Origin: Actinomycetes bacterium
GTDB lineage: Bacteria; Actinomycetota; Acidimicrobiia; Acidimicrobiales; RAAP-2
Reading direction: 5' to 3'
Length of the DNA stretch: 36,440 nt
Assembly: GCA_021822565.1 (NCBI GenBank)
Contig: JAKAQM010000013.1
Location: 1 to 36,440 of the forward strand
Both the position numbers and the translations under genes were made by a program. Below are positions 1 to 8,037 of the stretch, one piece after another (the first letter of the stretch is position 1; each line of letters begins with the position of its first letter). The notes beneath the pieces are model-generated. The model had not been told where the DNA came from, made no database searches, and saw nothing but the letters and a program-made list of their open reading frames with translations.

Positions 1-1
1 A

Positions 2-721
2 GCCGACGGCAGCGAGCGGGAGAAGCCACGCCACCGGGCTGCGATAGTTGACGATCAGCAGGACGGTCACGAGCAAGGCGGTTGCCACGACAAGCGTCGT
101 GTCCACGCCGGCAAGGGAACCCAAGAGGTCGGTCTCGAAGGCTGCAGGCCCGGTGACACCCACCCTGACACCAGGTGACACACGGCTCGAGGCGGAGGCG
201 ATGACGCGAAGGCGCTGGACGACCCTGAGATCGGTCGGCTCCCCACCTGTGATCGTTGCCGCCAGGACAGCAACCATGCGATCCGTGGATATGACCGGTC
301 GACTAAGGGCAGTGACACCCCGCACATGCGCATCCTCGAGCTCCCGCCACGTCGCAGCTGCCTGCGCCGCCAGTCCACGGTGAACGGACCGGAGGACCAC
401 GAGCGCCTCGCTGCGATGACCTCCTTCGACGTCGCGCAGGAGTCGCAGTGCCTCGGTCGACGGTGCGCCCGCGGGTAGCAGAGAAGAAAACCTGTCGGTC
501 TCCACCGAGCTGAGCCGCAGCGTGGCGGGCAGGGTGACCAAGGCCACGGCGAGCCACAGCGCCACTACCACGACACCGAGGAACGCCGGATGTTGTCGTA
601 GCACCTGCTGATCACCACCCAGGCGGGCGCCGGCTCCTCGGACAGCAGCTCTCCAACGCCGAGGCACCACACGATCTGGACGGAGAAAGAGACATGCCCA
701 GGGCGTCGACATCGATCGCAT
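2..721 (-). CDS. MMPL/RND-superfamily transporter, N-terminal part (runs off window start)
   Basis: Own reverse-strand translation from ATG at 721: MRSMSTPWACLFLRPD...VLRQHPAFLGVVVVALWLAVALVTLPATLRLSSVETDRFSSLLPAGAPSTEALRLLRDVEGG...VGVTGPAAFETDLLGSLAGVDTTLVVATALLVTVLLIVNYRSPVAWLLPLAAV. Open to the window edge, TM1, 'LPAGAPSTEAL' and 'TGPAAFETDL...YRSPV' are typical of MMPL proteins. Absent from the ORF track. Confidence 0.85.
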   Translation of the reverse strand, partial: MRSMSTPWACLFLRPDRVVPRRWRAAVRGAGARLGGDQQVLRQHPAFLGVVVVALWLAVALVTLPATLRLSSVETDRFSSLLPAGAPSTEALRLLRDVEGGHRSEALVVLRSVHRGLAAQAAATWRELEDAHVRGVTALSRPVISTDRMVAVLAATITGGEPTDLRVVQRLRVIASASSRVSPGVRVGVTGPAAFETDLLGSLAGVDTTLVVATALLVTVLLIVNYRSPVAWLLPLAAVG

Positions 722-1020
722 GATCGACGTGATGACTGGCGCTGGTCCACGCGCCAGTGCGGCTCTCAGGGTCGGAACACGGGCCGATGTGACGAGGATA
801 CGTCTCGGTGGTCAGTGTGTGGGCGATCACGGATCCCCGCGTTCTGCGCCTCATGGCCGACCGCGACTCCTGACGATCGCCCCCACCGAGCCACCTCACC
901 GCGCGGCCCCTCGTGACGTGGTGGTCTTACCTTGTCACAGTACAAGACCACCTTCTACGGCCCGGAGTAGCGCGTTTGCGCAGGTAGACGGCCCGGTGCT
1001 CCAGCTGCCGCCGCTGGGGA

Positions 1021-1415
1021 CCGTGCTACGGCCGAGCCCAGGCGAACCGCCTGTCCACCCGACCGCCCCTCTCGTTGCCACTCTCCCAATCCAGCGACGC
1101 CTCGGACCCGACGAGGTGACCGAGCTGGTCGCGGCCTACCGCCAGGGTATCCCCGTGGAGGAGCTCGCCGCATCGTTCCAAATCAACCGGACGACTGTCC
1201 TCGGGCACGTCAGGCGCCATGGGGTCCCCAAGCGGGACCGCCGGGCGCTCCGACAGGACGACGTCGAAAGGGCCGTGAAGCTCTACGCCGAAGGGCGATC
1301 TGCGTACTGGGTAGCTGCCGAGCTGTGGGTAGCGCCGAGCACGGTGCGGCGTGCCTTGAAGGACGCCGGCGTCACCCTGCGACCAAGGGGACGGCAACCT
1401 ACCGCCGGCCGATAG
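1021..1415 (+). CDS. Orphan double helix-turn-helix protein resembling the C-terminal HTH region of serine recombinases
   Basis: Within ORF 720..1415. Two HTH-like segments: GIPVEELAASFQINRTTVLGHVRRHGVP and GRSAYWVAAELWVAPSTVRRALKDAGVTLRPRG. Start uncertain (GTG at 1021 is one option). No catalytic domain precedes it. Confidence 0.6.
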
Positions 1416-1448
1416 GACCTGCTACGAAGCCCTCAGGGCAAGCGGTGG

Positions 1449-1607
1449 CTATCGCTTCTCGGACGGCGAAGTCGGCCGAACGGGCGGCTTCTGGCCCTTC
1501 TCGATATAGCCGATGAGATCCTTGTTCGGCCGAAAGGGAGGCGGCTCAGGCCGGCCCTTCGCCGGTTGCGGGACTGGTGCGCTTTGAGGCGCCTTGTCGT
1601 CAGGCAT
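1449..1607 (-). CDS. Small proline/charged-rich protein (about 52 aa)
   Basis: MPDDKAPQSAPVPQPAKGRPEPPPFRPNKDLIGYIEKGQKPPVRPTSPSEKR; ATG at 1607 overlaps the end of the upstream membrane-protein gene (stop at 1600-1602), suggesting translational coupling. Confidence 0.5.
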   Translation of the reverse strand: MPDDKAPQSAPVPQPAKGRPEPPPFRPNKDLIGYIEKGQKPPVRPTSPSEKR

Positions 1608-2124
1608 GCAAGCGACCTCCCATTGGAGTGAGTATACCGGCGACGACCAGGGCGGCAGCGGTGGCCAACGAGCCGACGGCGGCACGAACCCGCCATCCCT
1701 TCTGCCTGACCAACGTCGCAGCCTCCTTGACCATCACGATCTGGGTGTCCAGCAACTCCAGGCGCGTCTCCGCCTCCGACGCGGTGAGGTTGGCCTGCCG
1801 GAGTCGCTCCACCTCCAGCACTGGGTAGCGACGAGGGAGGAACGCCCACGCCGCGAGAAGGGCGGCAACGACGGCAACCGCGAGTCCTATCTGGAAGACG
1901 ATCCCGTCCGAGACAGCGGCCTGTGCGGTGGCGCCGAGTCCCACCAGCACACCAGCAAAACCCAAGACGACGCCAGCCTTGCCATCGAGACTCTCGGCAT
2001 GCGCGTTCATCGTCTCTCGCTCTGCCGCGACCTGCGCGAGCACGATCGCCAGCGACGGAAGCTCCTGATCCTCGTCCACTCCGCCGAGGGTACGAGGTAG
2101 GTGTGTCAGCGAGCCGGACTCCAC
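1600..2124 (-). CDS. Small membrane protein with coiled linker, unknown function
   Basis: 174 aa; ...AAERETMNAHAESLDGKAGVVLGFAGVLVGLGATAQAAVSDGIVFQIGLAVAVVAALLAAWAFLPRRYPVLEVERL...VRQKGWRVRAAVGSLATAAALVVAGIL: two TM segments, polar linker, third TM. True start may be GTG near 2080. Confidence 0.65.
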   Translation of the reverse strand: MESGSLTHLPRTLGGVDEDQELPSLAIVLAQVAAERETMNAHAESLDGKAGVVLGFAGVLVGLGATAQAAVSDGIVFQIGLAVAVVAALLAAWAFLPRRYPVLEVERLRQANLTASEAETRLELLDTQIVMVKEAATLVRQKGWRVRAAVGSLATAAALVVAGILTPMGGRLHA

Positions 2125-2183
2125 CCCAGCCTTCCCCGGCGGTAGGATACGCCGTCAGACATGATCTCGCGCCGTGACAAAAA

Positions 2184-2259
2184 TGGTGGGCGCTGCCGGG
2201 ATCGAACCGACGACCTGCTCGTTGTAAGCGAGCTGCTCTACCGACTGAGCTAAACGCCC
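2184..2259 (-). tRNA. tRNA-Val (anticodon TAC), CCA encoded
   Basis: Reverse complement GGGCGTTTAGCTCAGTCGGTAGAGCAGCTCGCTTACAACGAGCAGGTCGTCGGTTCGATCCCGGCAGCGCCCACCA: paired acceptor stem, D-loop, anticodon loop CTTACAA (TAC), GGTTCGATCC T-loop, terminal CCA. Confidence 0.95.
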
Positions 2260-2387
2260 CTCGCATGCGCCGAACGCGCCGAACCCACCGATCAGGCGCT
2301 CGACGAGCGCAGCGCGAAGAAGAGGCCAATTCTGTGCTGGTCGACCTCCGGCATGCAATACCTCCTGGTCGGCGCCGTCCTTGGCCG

Positions 2388-3212
2388 TCAGAGGGTGGCA
2401 GCCACGAGCTGCGCGAGCAGAGGCGCGGTAGCTGCGACGACCGGGCTGCGCGCCGACGCATCCTTGACCAGGAGATCACGCCCGCCGTGCTCGGTCACCG
2501 AAACGCCGGCTTCGGTGCAGACGAGCACCGCGGCCGCGTAGTCCCACACGGAGAGGAAAGACCGCCCCGCGGTCCGGTAGCCGTCGAGCACCCCTTCGGC
2601 CACGGCGCACATGTCCAGCGAGGCAGCCCCGAGTGCGCGGAACTGGGACCAGCCAGGATATGCGCTCGGGAACCCGGAGATGCCGATGACCGCGTGAGCA
2701 AGCTCGGTCGTCCCTGAGGGTCGGAGCGGGACGGCATCTCTGAAGGCCCCTCCACCCCGGACGGCGTGGTAGCGCACCCCCGAGACCTGGTGGACCACCA
2801 GGGCGGCCAGCGCTCCCGCCTCGTCGAGCACGCACAAGCTCGTCGAGTACCACGGGATGCCGATCGCGGCGTTCGTGGACCCGTCCACGGGATCGACGAT
2901 CACGAGAAGCGGGGACTCCGGACCCGTCCTGCCGGACTCCTCGGACAGCACCTCGAGTCCCGCTCCATGGAGCACGGAGCGCACCGCGTCATCGGCCACG
3001 ACGTCGAAGGCGTACTGGCCGGGCCGGGTGCCAGCCCGGCGCCGATCGGCAGCGTCGATGCCGTCCAGCGCGCGCCGTGCCGCGCCGGCTCCCTCGGCAA
3101 GCACCGAGAGCAGCTCTTCAGGGTCGTCGACCAGTCCGCTCACCGGAAGGGACACTACCGGCGGGATCCGGCGGGGCAGGCCCGAGCGACGACCAGAGGC
3201 CGCGAACGGCAC
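2388..3212 (-). CDS. Inositol monophosphatase family protein
   Basis: LSEESGRTGPESPLLVIVDPVDGSTNAAIGIPWYSTSLCV and SVWDYAAAVLVCTEAG motifs of the IMPase/FBPase superfamily. Confidence 0.9.
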   Translation of the reverse strand: MPFAASGRRSGLPRRIPPVVSLPVSGLVDDPEELLSVLAEGAGAARRALDGIDAADRRRAGTRPGQYAFDVVADDAVRSVLHGAGLEVLSEESGRTGPESPLLVIVDPVDGSTNAAIGIPWYSTSLCVLDEAGALAALVVHQVSGVRYHAVRGGGAFRDAVPLRPSGTTELAHAVIGISGFPSAYPGWSQFRALGAASLDMCAVAEGVLDGYRTAGRSFLSVWDYAAAVLVCTEAGVSVTEHGGRDLLVKDASARSPVVAATAPLLAQLVAATL

Positions 3213-3238
3213 AGGCTCGCCCTAGTCTCGTACCTACT

Positions 3239-3796
3239 GTGGCTGCCATTGACGTCGCCGGCTACGTCGCCGACCTGAAGGACCACTCCGTCGATCACGG
3301 GTTCCACGTCCACGACGAGCGGCATTTCGTAGAGACGTACTCCCTGCGCCAGGTCTGGGAGGTGGACCTCCACCCCGAGGAGGGCTGCGGAGGACCGCTC
3401 GACCTGCACCTCGCGCTCGAGGTGGATCCGCGCGTGCTGCTGTCCTTCGAGGACGTCGTGATGGAGCTCTCCGACGACGAGGAGCCCCCGGACGACTTCC
3501 ACTTCCCGCTGACCTTCACGTGGGCACTCCCGCCTCTGCCGCACGGCCCTGACCTGCTCCGCCTGGCAATCGACCTGGCGGGCATCGGCGGCATCGAGCT
3601 CCCGCTCGAGGTCTCGGCGATCGACTCGTTCGCGTCCGCGACCGACGGCCCCGAGCGCAGGTTGAACATCGTCGCACGGCACCCCGTGTCCCTCGCCCGT
3701 GTGCTCGCGGGCGAGGAGCTGCTCTGCGACGTCTTCGACCGATGCCTCGCGGTCAGTCGCTTCCTGCTCGAGGCTGCCGAGACCTGGCTCGGATGA
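3239..3796 (+). CDS. Conserved acidic hypothetical protein
   Basis: In-frame GTG at 3239 within ORF 3077..3796; VAAIDVAGYVADLKDHSVDHGFHVHDERHFVETYSLRQVWEVDLHPEEGCGG..., well-behaved coding composition. Confidence 0.7.
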   Translation: MAAIDVAGYVADLKDHSVDHGFHVHDERHFVETYSLRQVWEVDLHPEEGCGGPLDLHLALEVDPRVLLSFEDVVMELSDDEEPPDDFHFPLTFTWALPPLPHGPDLLRLAIDLAGIGGIELPLEVSAIDSFASATDGPERRLNIVARHPVSLARVLAGEELLCDVFDRCLAVSRFLLEAAETWLG

Positions 3797-4257
3797 CCGC
3801 GGCCGGAGGCACGCTTGCGCGCCGACGCCACCGCCTACGCCGTGCTCGCCTGCCCGCTGCGATCGCAGTCTCGGCAGGCACGGCGCTGCTGCTGGCCGGG
3901 TGCTCGAACGTCGGCAACTCGCTCGCGCTCGCAGCCTGCGCCCACGTGAGCACCTCGATCCGCCTCTATTCCGAGGCCGAGCACGCGGCGACCACCGCGG
4001 CAGCCCGCTCGAAGGTGGACCGGGCGGCTGAGCAGCTCGCCGAGGCGCTCCCGCTCGCCGCTAGGGCAACGTCGGCGAACCCGGCGTTCAACCCCCTCAT
4101 GACCACCCTCCAAGAGATCGGGCGGACGTCCGAGGTGAACCTGATCCCTGCGTTGCGCGCGCAGTGCTCGGCGGCGGAGAACCCGACATCGCAGTCCCCG
4201 ATCCCTGGCGGCCCGACACCCGGCACAGTCCCAGCGCGAGCACCGACACACGGCTGA
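3793..4257 (+). CDS. Putative lipoprotein
   Basis: ATG at 3793 in an ATGA overlap with the previous stop; basic N-terminus then AAIAVSAGTALLLAGCSNVG (signal peptide plus lipobox LLLAGC). Confidence 0.65.
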   Translation: MTAAGGTLARRRHRLRRARLPAAIAVSAGTALLLAGCSNVGNSLALAACAHVSTSIRLYSEAEHAATTAAARSKVDRAAEQLAEALPLAARATSANPAFNPLMTTLQEIGRTSEVNLIPALRAQCSAAENPTSQSPIPGGPTPGTVPARAPTHG

Positions 4258-4525
4258 GGCAGGGCGCGATCCGGTGAGCCCGACGCCACCAGGTGCAGCG
4301 ATCGAGACCGCGCCGCCCGTGGCACGATGGGCGTGATACGGCACACACATGGTGCATCGTTATCGTTTCCGCCGAGCAGGTGCAGCAGGGGAGACCTACG
4401 CTGAAGGGCGTCGGCATCCTCGCCCTGACGACTGAAATGGAGTGGGAGGAGCGTTGCTGCCACCGCGAGAGGACTTGCGTACACGTCACGGCCAGGCGTC
4501 GAGCCGGGTACCTGCCGTGAGGTCC

Positions 4526-5320
4526 ATGCGGGCAACCCCACCCCCTCGTGGTGGACCCCGTGCCAAGACAGCGGGATCGGCGGCGTCATGGCCTGCTCCG
4601 AGCCCAGCCTCGCCGCGGCGCACGCCGTCGCCCGCACGCCGACGTGCCTCGCTCCGGGTACGCCGGCGGCGCGTCGGTGCGCTCGTCGTCGTCGCTGCCG
4701 TCGTCGTGTTGGGGCTGCTCGCCACCGGCTTCTCCGCGTCGAGCAGCTCGAGCGGGTCCAGCCTCCCGCCTCCCCCGTCCACACCATTTCGTGCCCGTCT
4801 CGTGGCGATCGCCGAATCGCAGCTCGGGTACCACACTGACCCTGCTCGGTCGTATTGCAACAAGTACAGCGCCTACTGGGGGGCGGGTACCGCATGCGCC
4901 CACGGCCTCCGCTCCGAGGAGTGGTGCGCGGATTTCGCAGCGTGGGTCTGGCGCAAGGGTGGCGCCCAGTTCACATACGGGTACACATCGTCCGACCTCA
5001 ACGCCGCGTCGGGGAGCTTCTATCTCTGGGCGCTCGCTCACGGCACCTGGCACCCGGTGACAAGCGGGTACACCCCGCAGCCCGGCGACGCTGCCGTCTA
5101 CGGGCTCGATCCCACATCGGGGACCGCCGCCCACGTCGCGATCGTGACCGGCTATGCGACGGGCGCCCGGGGACCCGACGTCGTGAACGGCGACGGAGAT
5201 CGCACCGGTTTCAGCGTGGTGGAAGCCGGGACGGATCAGTACAAGGCGGACACCCCGGGGTCGAGCGCACCCCTGTCGGGGTACGCCTCACCGATCGCCC
5301 CCAAGCAGGCGCACCCGTAG
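4526..5320 (+). CDS. Membrane-anchored CHAP-domain (cell-wall amidase/peptidase-like) protein
   Basis: N-terminal TM VGALVVVAAVVVLGLLATGF; CHAP-like ...AESQLGYHTDPARSYCNKYSAYWG...EEWCADFAAWVWRKGG...PQPGDAAVYG...AAHVAIVTGY with Cys/His positions. Start uncertain (ORF opens at 4442). Confidence 0.85.
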   Translation: MRATPPPRGGPRAKTAGSAASWPAPSPASPRRTPSPARRRASLRVRRRRVGALVVVAAVVVLGLLATGFSASSSSSGSSLPPPPSTPFRARLVAIAESQLGYHTDPARSYCNKYSAYWGAGTACAHGLRSEEWCADFAAWVWRKGGAQFTYGYTSSDLNAASGSFYLWALAHGTWHPVTSGYTPQPGDAAVYGLDPTSGTAAHVAIVTGYATGARGPDVVNGDGDRTGFSVVEAGTDQYKADTPGSSAPLSGYASPIAPKQAHP

Positions 5321-5327
5321 CCTGCAC

Positions 5328-5669
5328 TCACTTCTCTGGCCCGAGGAGAGGCTCGGGCCAGATCACCTCCGCCGGCACCACGATGTCTTCGCCCTCCTTC
5401 TCGCACACACGGCTGAATCGACGCTCCCACTCGTCGTCCACGTCGCCCGCGGCGTGGAACCGCACCGCTTCGGCGCGGAGCCGAGCTGCGCCTTCGGACT
5501 CGAGGCTCCCCATGTTCGTCGCGGCGAGGACGTCGGCAAGCCGGTGCACTGTCGCTCGGCGCGCGGCGCTCGCACGACGGGGCGATGCGACCACCACCGT
5601 GGCGCGGGCCAGGTCGTCGGCGTCGCGCAGGACGACGACGACCCTCTCGAGGTCGACGACGAAGCGCAT
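5328..5669 (-). CDS. Hypothetical protein (113 aa)
   Basis: ORF MRFVVDLERVVVVLRDADDLARATVVVAS...; starts a few nt after the stop of the upstream minus-strand gene. Confidence 0.55.
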   Translation of the reverse strand: MRFVVDLERVVVVLRDADDLARATVVVASPRRASAARRATVHRLADVLAATNMGSLESEGAARLRAEAVRFHAAGDVDDEWERRFSRVCEKEGEDIVVPAEVIWPEPLLGPEK

Positions 5670-5672
5670 CCC

Positions 5673-6065
5673 TCAGGGTGTGACCGCGGCGCCGGTCGAG
5701 AGCACGCCACGCTCACGAAGCCGTTGCACCATCCACGCCACACTGTCGGGACCCTCCATCGCCTGCTGCCAACCGTCGAGCAGCTTCTCGACCTCCTCGC
5801 GGCTCGGGACGGTCGCGATGACCGCGACGGACATCTGCTCGAGCTCCTTCTCGTCGGCGCTGTGCGCGCCATACACATGGATGCCGCCGAACGGTGTCGC
5901 CCATCCTGACGGCACGGGCTCGCGCATCACGTAGAGCTCCCCGGTGTCCTCGATCCAGCTCAGCTCGTAGCGGACACCGTGGGCATCCCGCCAGTCCTGT
6001 CCGAACTCCAGCTCGACGGAGCTGCGCCGCCGCGGGTCTGCGTCGTAGAAGGTCTCGATGTCCAC
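5673..6065 (-). CDS. Hypothetical protein (130 aa)
   Basis: ORF MDIETFYDADPRRRSSVELEFGQDWRDAHGVRYELSWIEDTGELYVMREP...; globular composition, GTG start. Confidence 0.65.
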   Translation of the reverse strand: MDIETFYDADPRRRSSVELEFGQDWRDAHGVRYELSWIEDTGELYVMREPVPSGWATPFGGIHVYGAHSADEKELEQMSVAVIATVPSREEVEKLLDGWQQAMEGPDSVAWMVQRLRERGVLSTGAAVTP

Positions 6066-6198
6066 TCCGGCGCACTGTAGTCGGCGCCTCGCGGACCCCG
6101 AGGGAGAGCCGCTGGCACCGTCGCTCGCCTCTCACGTCCTGGTCTGCGCCGTTTTCGGTCAGCGCACCCCGGGTGGGAGTGCCGGTGGGAGTGCCGCC

Positions 6199-6978
6199 AT
6201 GCACCGTCGTCGCCCTATGACGACGATTGACGCGCTTCGACCCCTCGACCGCCTCGCACGGGACTGGGAGTCCCAACGACGCACCCTTGCGTCGCGCGAT
6301 GCGATGGCCGCTCTGGCACGCGCCGAGCCGGACCTGGCAAGCATCGGTGCCCAGGATCTCGGCGATCTGGTCGACGCGCTCGTCGGTGCTGCCCTCGATG
6401 CGTGGGGCGCGGGACGCGGCCCCGACGAACGTGCGCATGCGGCCGCGCTGTTCCGAGCGATGCTGCGCTCCGGACGGGCCCATCCGCTGGTCTCGCGTGC
6501 GCTCGTCCAAGCGCTCACGCCAGGACTCGTCGGCGTCGGCCGCCGTCTCGGCTGGGGCCAGGGCGGGGAATGGGACAGCCCGGCGTCGTTCACGGTCGAC
6601 GCGATCGCCACTGCGTGGGAAGTGGTGGAGGAGTGGAGTGGCCAGGACCGCGCCTATGCGGTCCTCGACGTGCTCTCGGCACTCAGATGCCGTCTCCGCC
6701 GACGCATCGCCCGCCATCGCGCCCTGCACCGCTCCGAGCGGCTCGCCGCCTCGGATGAGCCCCTCTCCGAGCGAGCAGGGGTGAGCGGAAGCGACGTCGA
6801 GGAGCTCGCCCGCGCCATCGAACGGGAGCGGCGCCACCTCGATGACGGGGACGCGCTCGTGCTCTACGCACACCGGGTGCTCGGGTACTCGCTCTCCGAG
6901 CTGTCGGCGTGGTCGGGGCACTCGCGGCGGCTCCTCGCCGCGCGCCGAGACCGCGCCGCTGGCGCCCTCATCGCTTGA
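6199..6978 (+). CDS. Putative regulator with C-terminal sigma-region-4-like HTH
   Basis: ATG 6199 or 6217; C-terminus RHLDDGDALVLYAHRVLGYSLSELSAWSGHSRRLLAARRDRAAGALIA resembles a sigma factor region 4 HTH. Confidence 0.55.
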   Translation: MHRRRPMTTIDALRPLDRLARDWESQRRTLASRDAMAALARAEPDLASIGAQDLGDLVDALVGAALDAWGAGRGPDERAHAAALFRAMLRSGRAHPLVSRALVQALTPGLVGVGRRLGWGQGGEWDSPASFTVDAIATAWEVVEEWSGQDRAYAVLDVLSALRCRLRRRIARHRALHRSERLAASDEPLSERAGVSGSDVEELARAIERERRHLDDGDALVLYAHRVLGYSLSELSAWSGHSRRLLAARRDRAAGALIA

Positions 6979-7210
6979 CCGCCTGCGTGTGGGTTGATGC
7001 CGAACCCGAGACCGCCAATTCCATCCCCGTCATGCAGTGGGGATTGCAGCATCGCGCTACCCTGTCTGGGCGTGGATGGTGCGTGCCCGACTGGCACGGA
7101 CGCAGGGGAATGGGAGGCGGCGCCTGGCGGCGCCCACGTCCGGGCGCGCGCGACATGCGCGGCGCAGGCGCGTACGACGCGCGCGGCACGGCCGATCCCC
7201 CCGGTGCGCC

Positions 7211-8032
7211 ATGGCTGACGAGCGCCGCGGATCTCGATCATGGGCCATCCTTGCTGTGGCGCTCGCGCTCATGGCGCTCGTGACCGCGCTCTCCTCGACG
7301 TCGGGCCACAGCCGCCCGGTCGCACTTCAGCGCCGCACACAGCGCACGGTTCCGGCGAAGCGCACGATGAGCGACACCGCGCAGCGAGCTGGTCGCCGAT
7401 CTCACGCCGGGCTGGGATCCCCCAGACTCCGTGCCCTGAGCACCCTCGCCGCACCGGCTCCCAAGGCCTCTCGCGCCGCCGACGCCGGCACCGGAACGTC
7501 GGCGGGGTCCGCGGGACCGCACCGTGCCACAGGGGCTGCCTTCTCCCAGCCGGACCCAGGAGCCTCCGGCACACCAGGCACCGGCTTCCTCGAGGCGGCG
7601 GATTCCTGGTCGCCCGCCACTGGGCCGTCCCTCCTTCCGGCGGCGTCGGGCTCAGCATCGAGCTCGCCATCGGGCTCAGCATCGGGCGCGGCATCGGGCG
7701 CGGCCAGGTCGAACGGCGGAGGCACTGCGACGAGCCCGCCGACGGGCGCATACCCCGGGCACGGCTCGATCGAGCCGCCCGCCACGTCCGCGACGTTCGC
7801 AGCTCTGGGCGGCGGAACGGTCTCGGCTCGGGCCACGTGGACCGACACGCCGGATCTCGAGCTCGAGATCTCGTGCGGCGACGGCGTGTCGGCGACCCGC
7901 ACGGGATCCTCGGAGCTGTCGCTCGAGGTCGATGACACGCACGGTACCGGTAGCTGCACGGTCACGCTCTCGCTACCCCCGGGCGTGCGCGCGGACGTGC
8001 CTTTCACACTGGTCGTCGACCCCGCACCCTGA
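7211..8032 (+). CDS. Membrane-anchored/secreted low-complexity protein with C-terminal beta-rich domain
   Basis: ATG 7211; MADERRGSRSWAILAVALALMALVTALSS TM; Ser/Ala/Gly-rich linker; C-terminal FAALGGGTVSARATWTDTPDLELEISCGDGVSATRTG...CTVTLSLPPGV. Stop is 5 nt before the next ATG. Confidence 0.65.
   Translation: MADERRGSRSWAILAVALALMALVTALSSTSGHSRPVALQRRTQRTVPAKRTMSDTAQRAGRRSHAGLGSPRLRALSTLAAPAPKASRAADAGTGTSAGSAGPHRATGAAFSQPDPGASGTPGTGFLEAADSWSPATGPSLLPAASGSASSSPSGSASGAASGAARSNGGGTATSPPTGAYPGHGSIEPPATSATFAALGGGTVSARATWTDTPDLELEISCGDGVSATRTGSSELSLEVDDTHGTGSCTVTLSLPPGVRADVPFTLVVDPAP
7646..7705 (+). repeat. 12-bp in-frame tandem repeat (5 imperfect copies)
   Basis: tcgggctcagca/tcgagctcgcca/tcgggctcagca/tcgggcgcggca/tcgggcgcggcc, encodes SGSA-type repeats. 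Confidence 0.85.
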
Positions 8033-8037
8033 ACGCC

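Noticed and set aside
935-965. Operator palindrome cttgt-cacag-tacaag upstream of the orphan HTH gene
   Set aside because: Only about 5-bp arms; not distinguishable from chance.
1-2183. Attachment-site copy of the tRNA-Val 3' end
   Set aside because: No second copy of the tRNA 3' sequence (gccgggatcgaaccgacgacc) was spotted by eye in the window, so no island boundary is claimed.
2155-2358. 67-aa ORF (MHAGG...RLAQSVEQLAYNEQVVGSIPAAPTIF)
   Set aside because: Translation of the tRNA-Val gene; the RLAQSVEQLAYNEQVVGSIPAAPT string is a typical tRNA artefact.
4258-4525. c-di-AMP (ydaO-type) riboswitch call
   Set aside because: Could not align the conserved core by eye; left only as a low-interest question.
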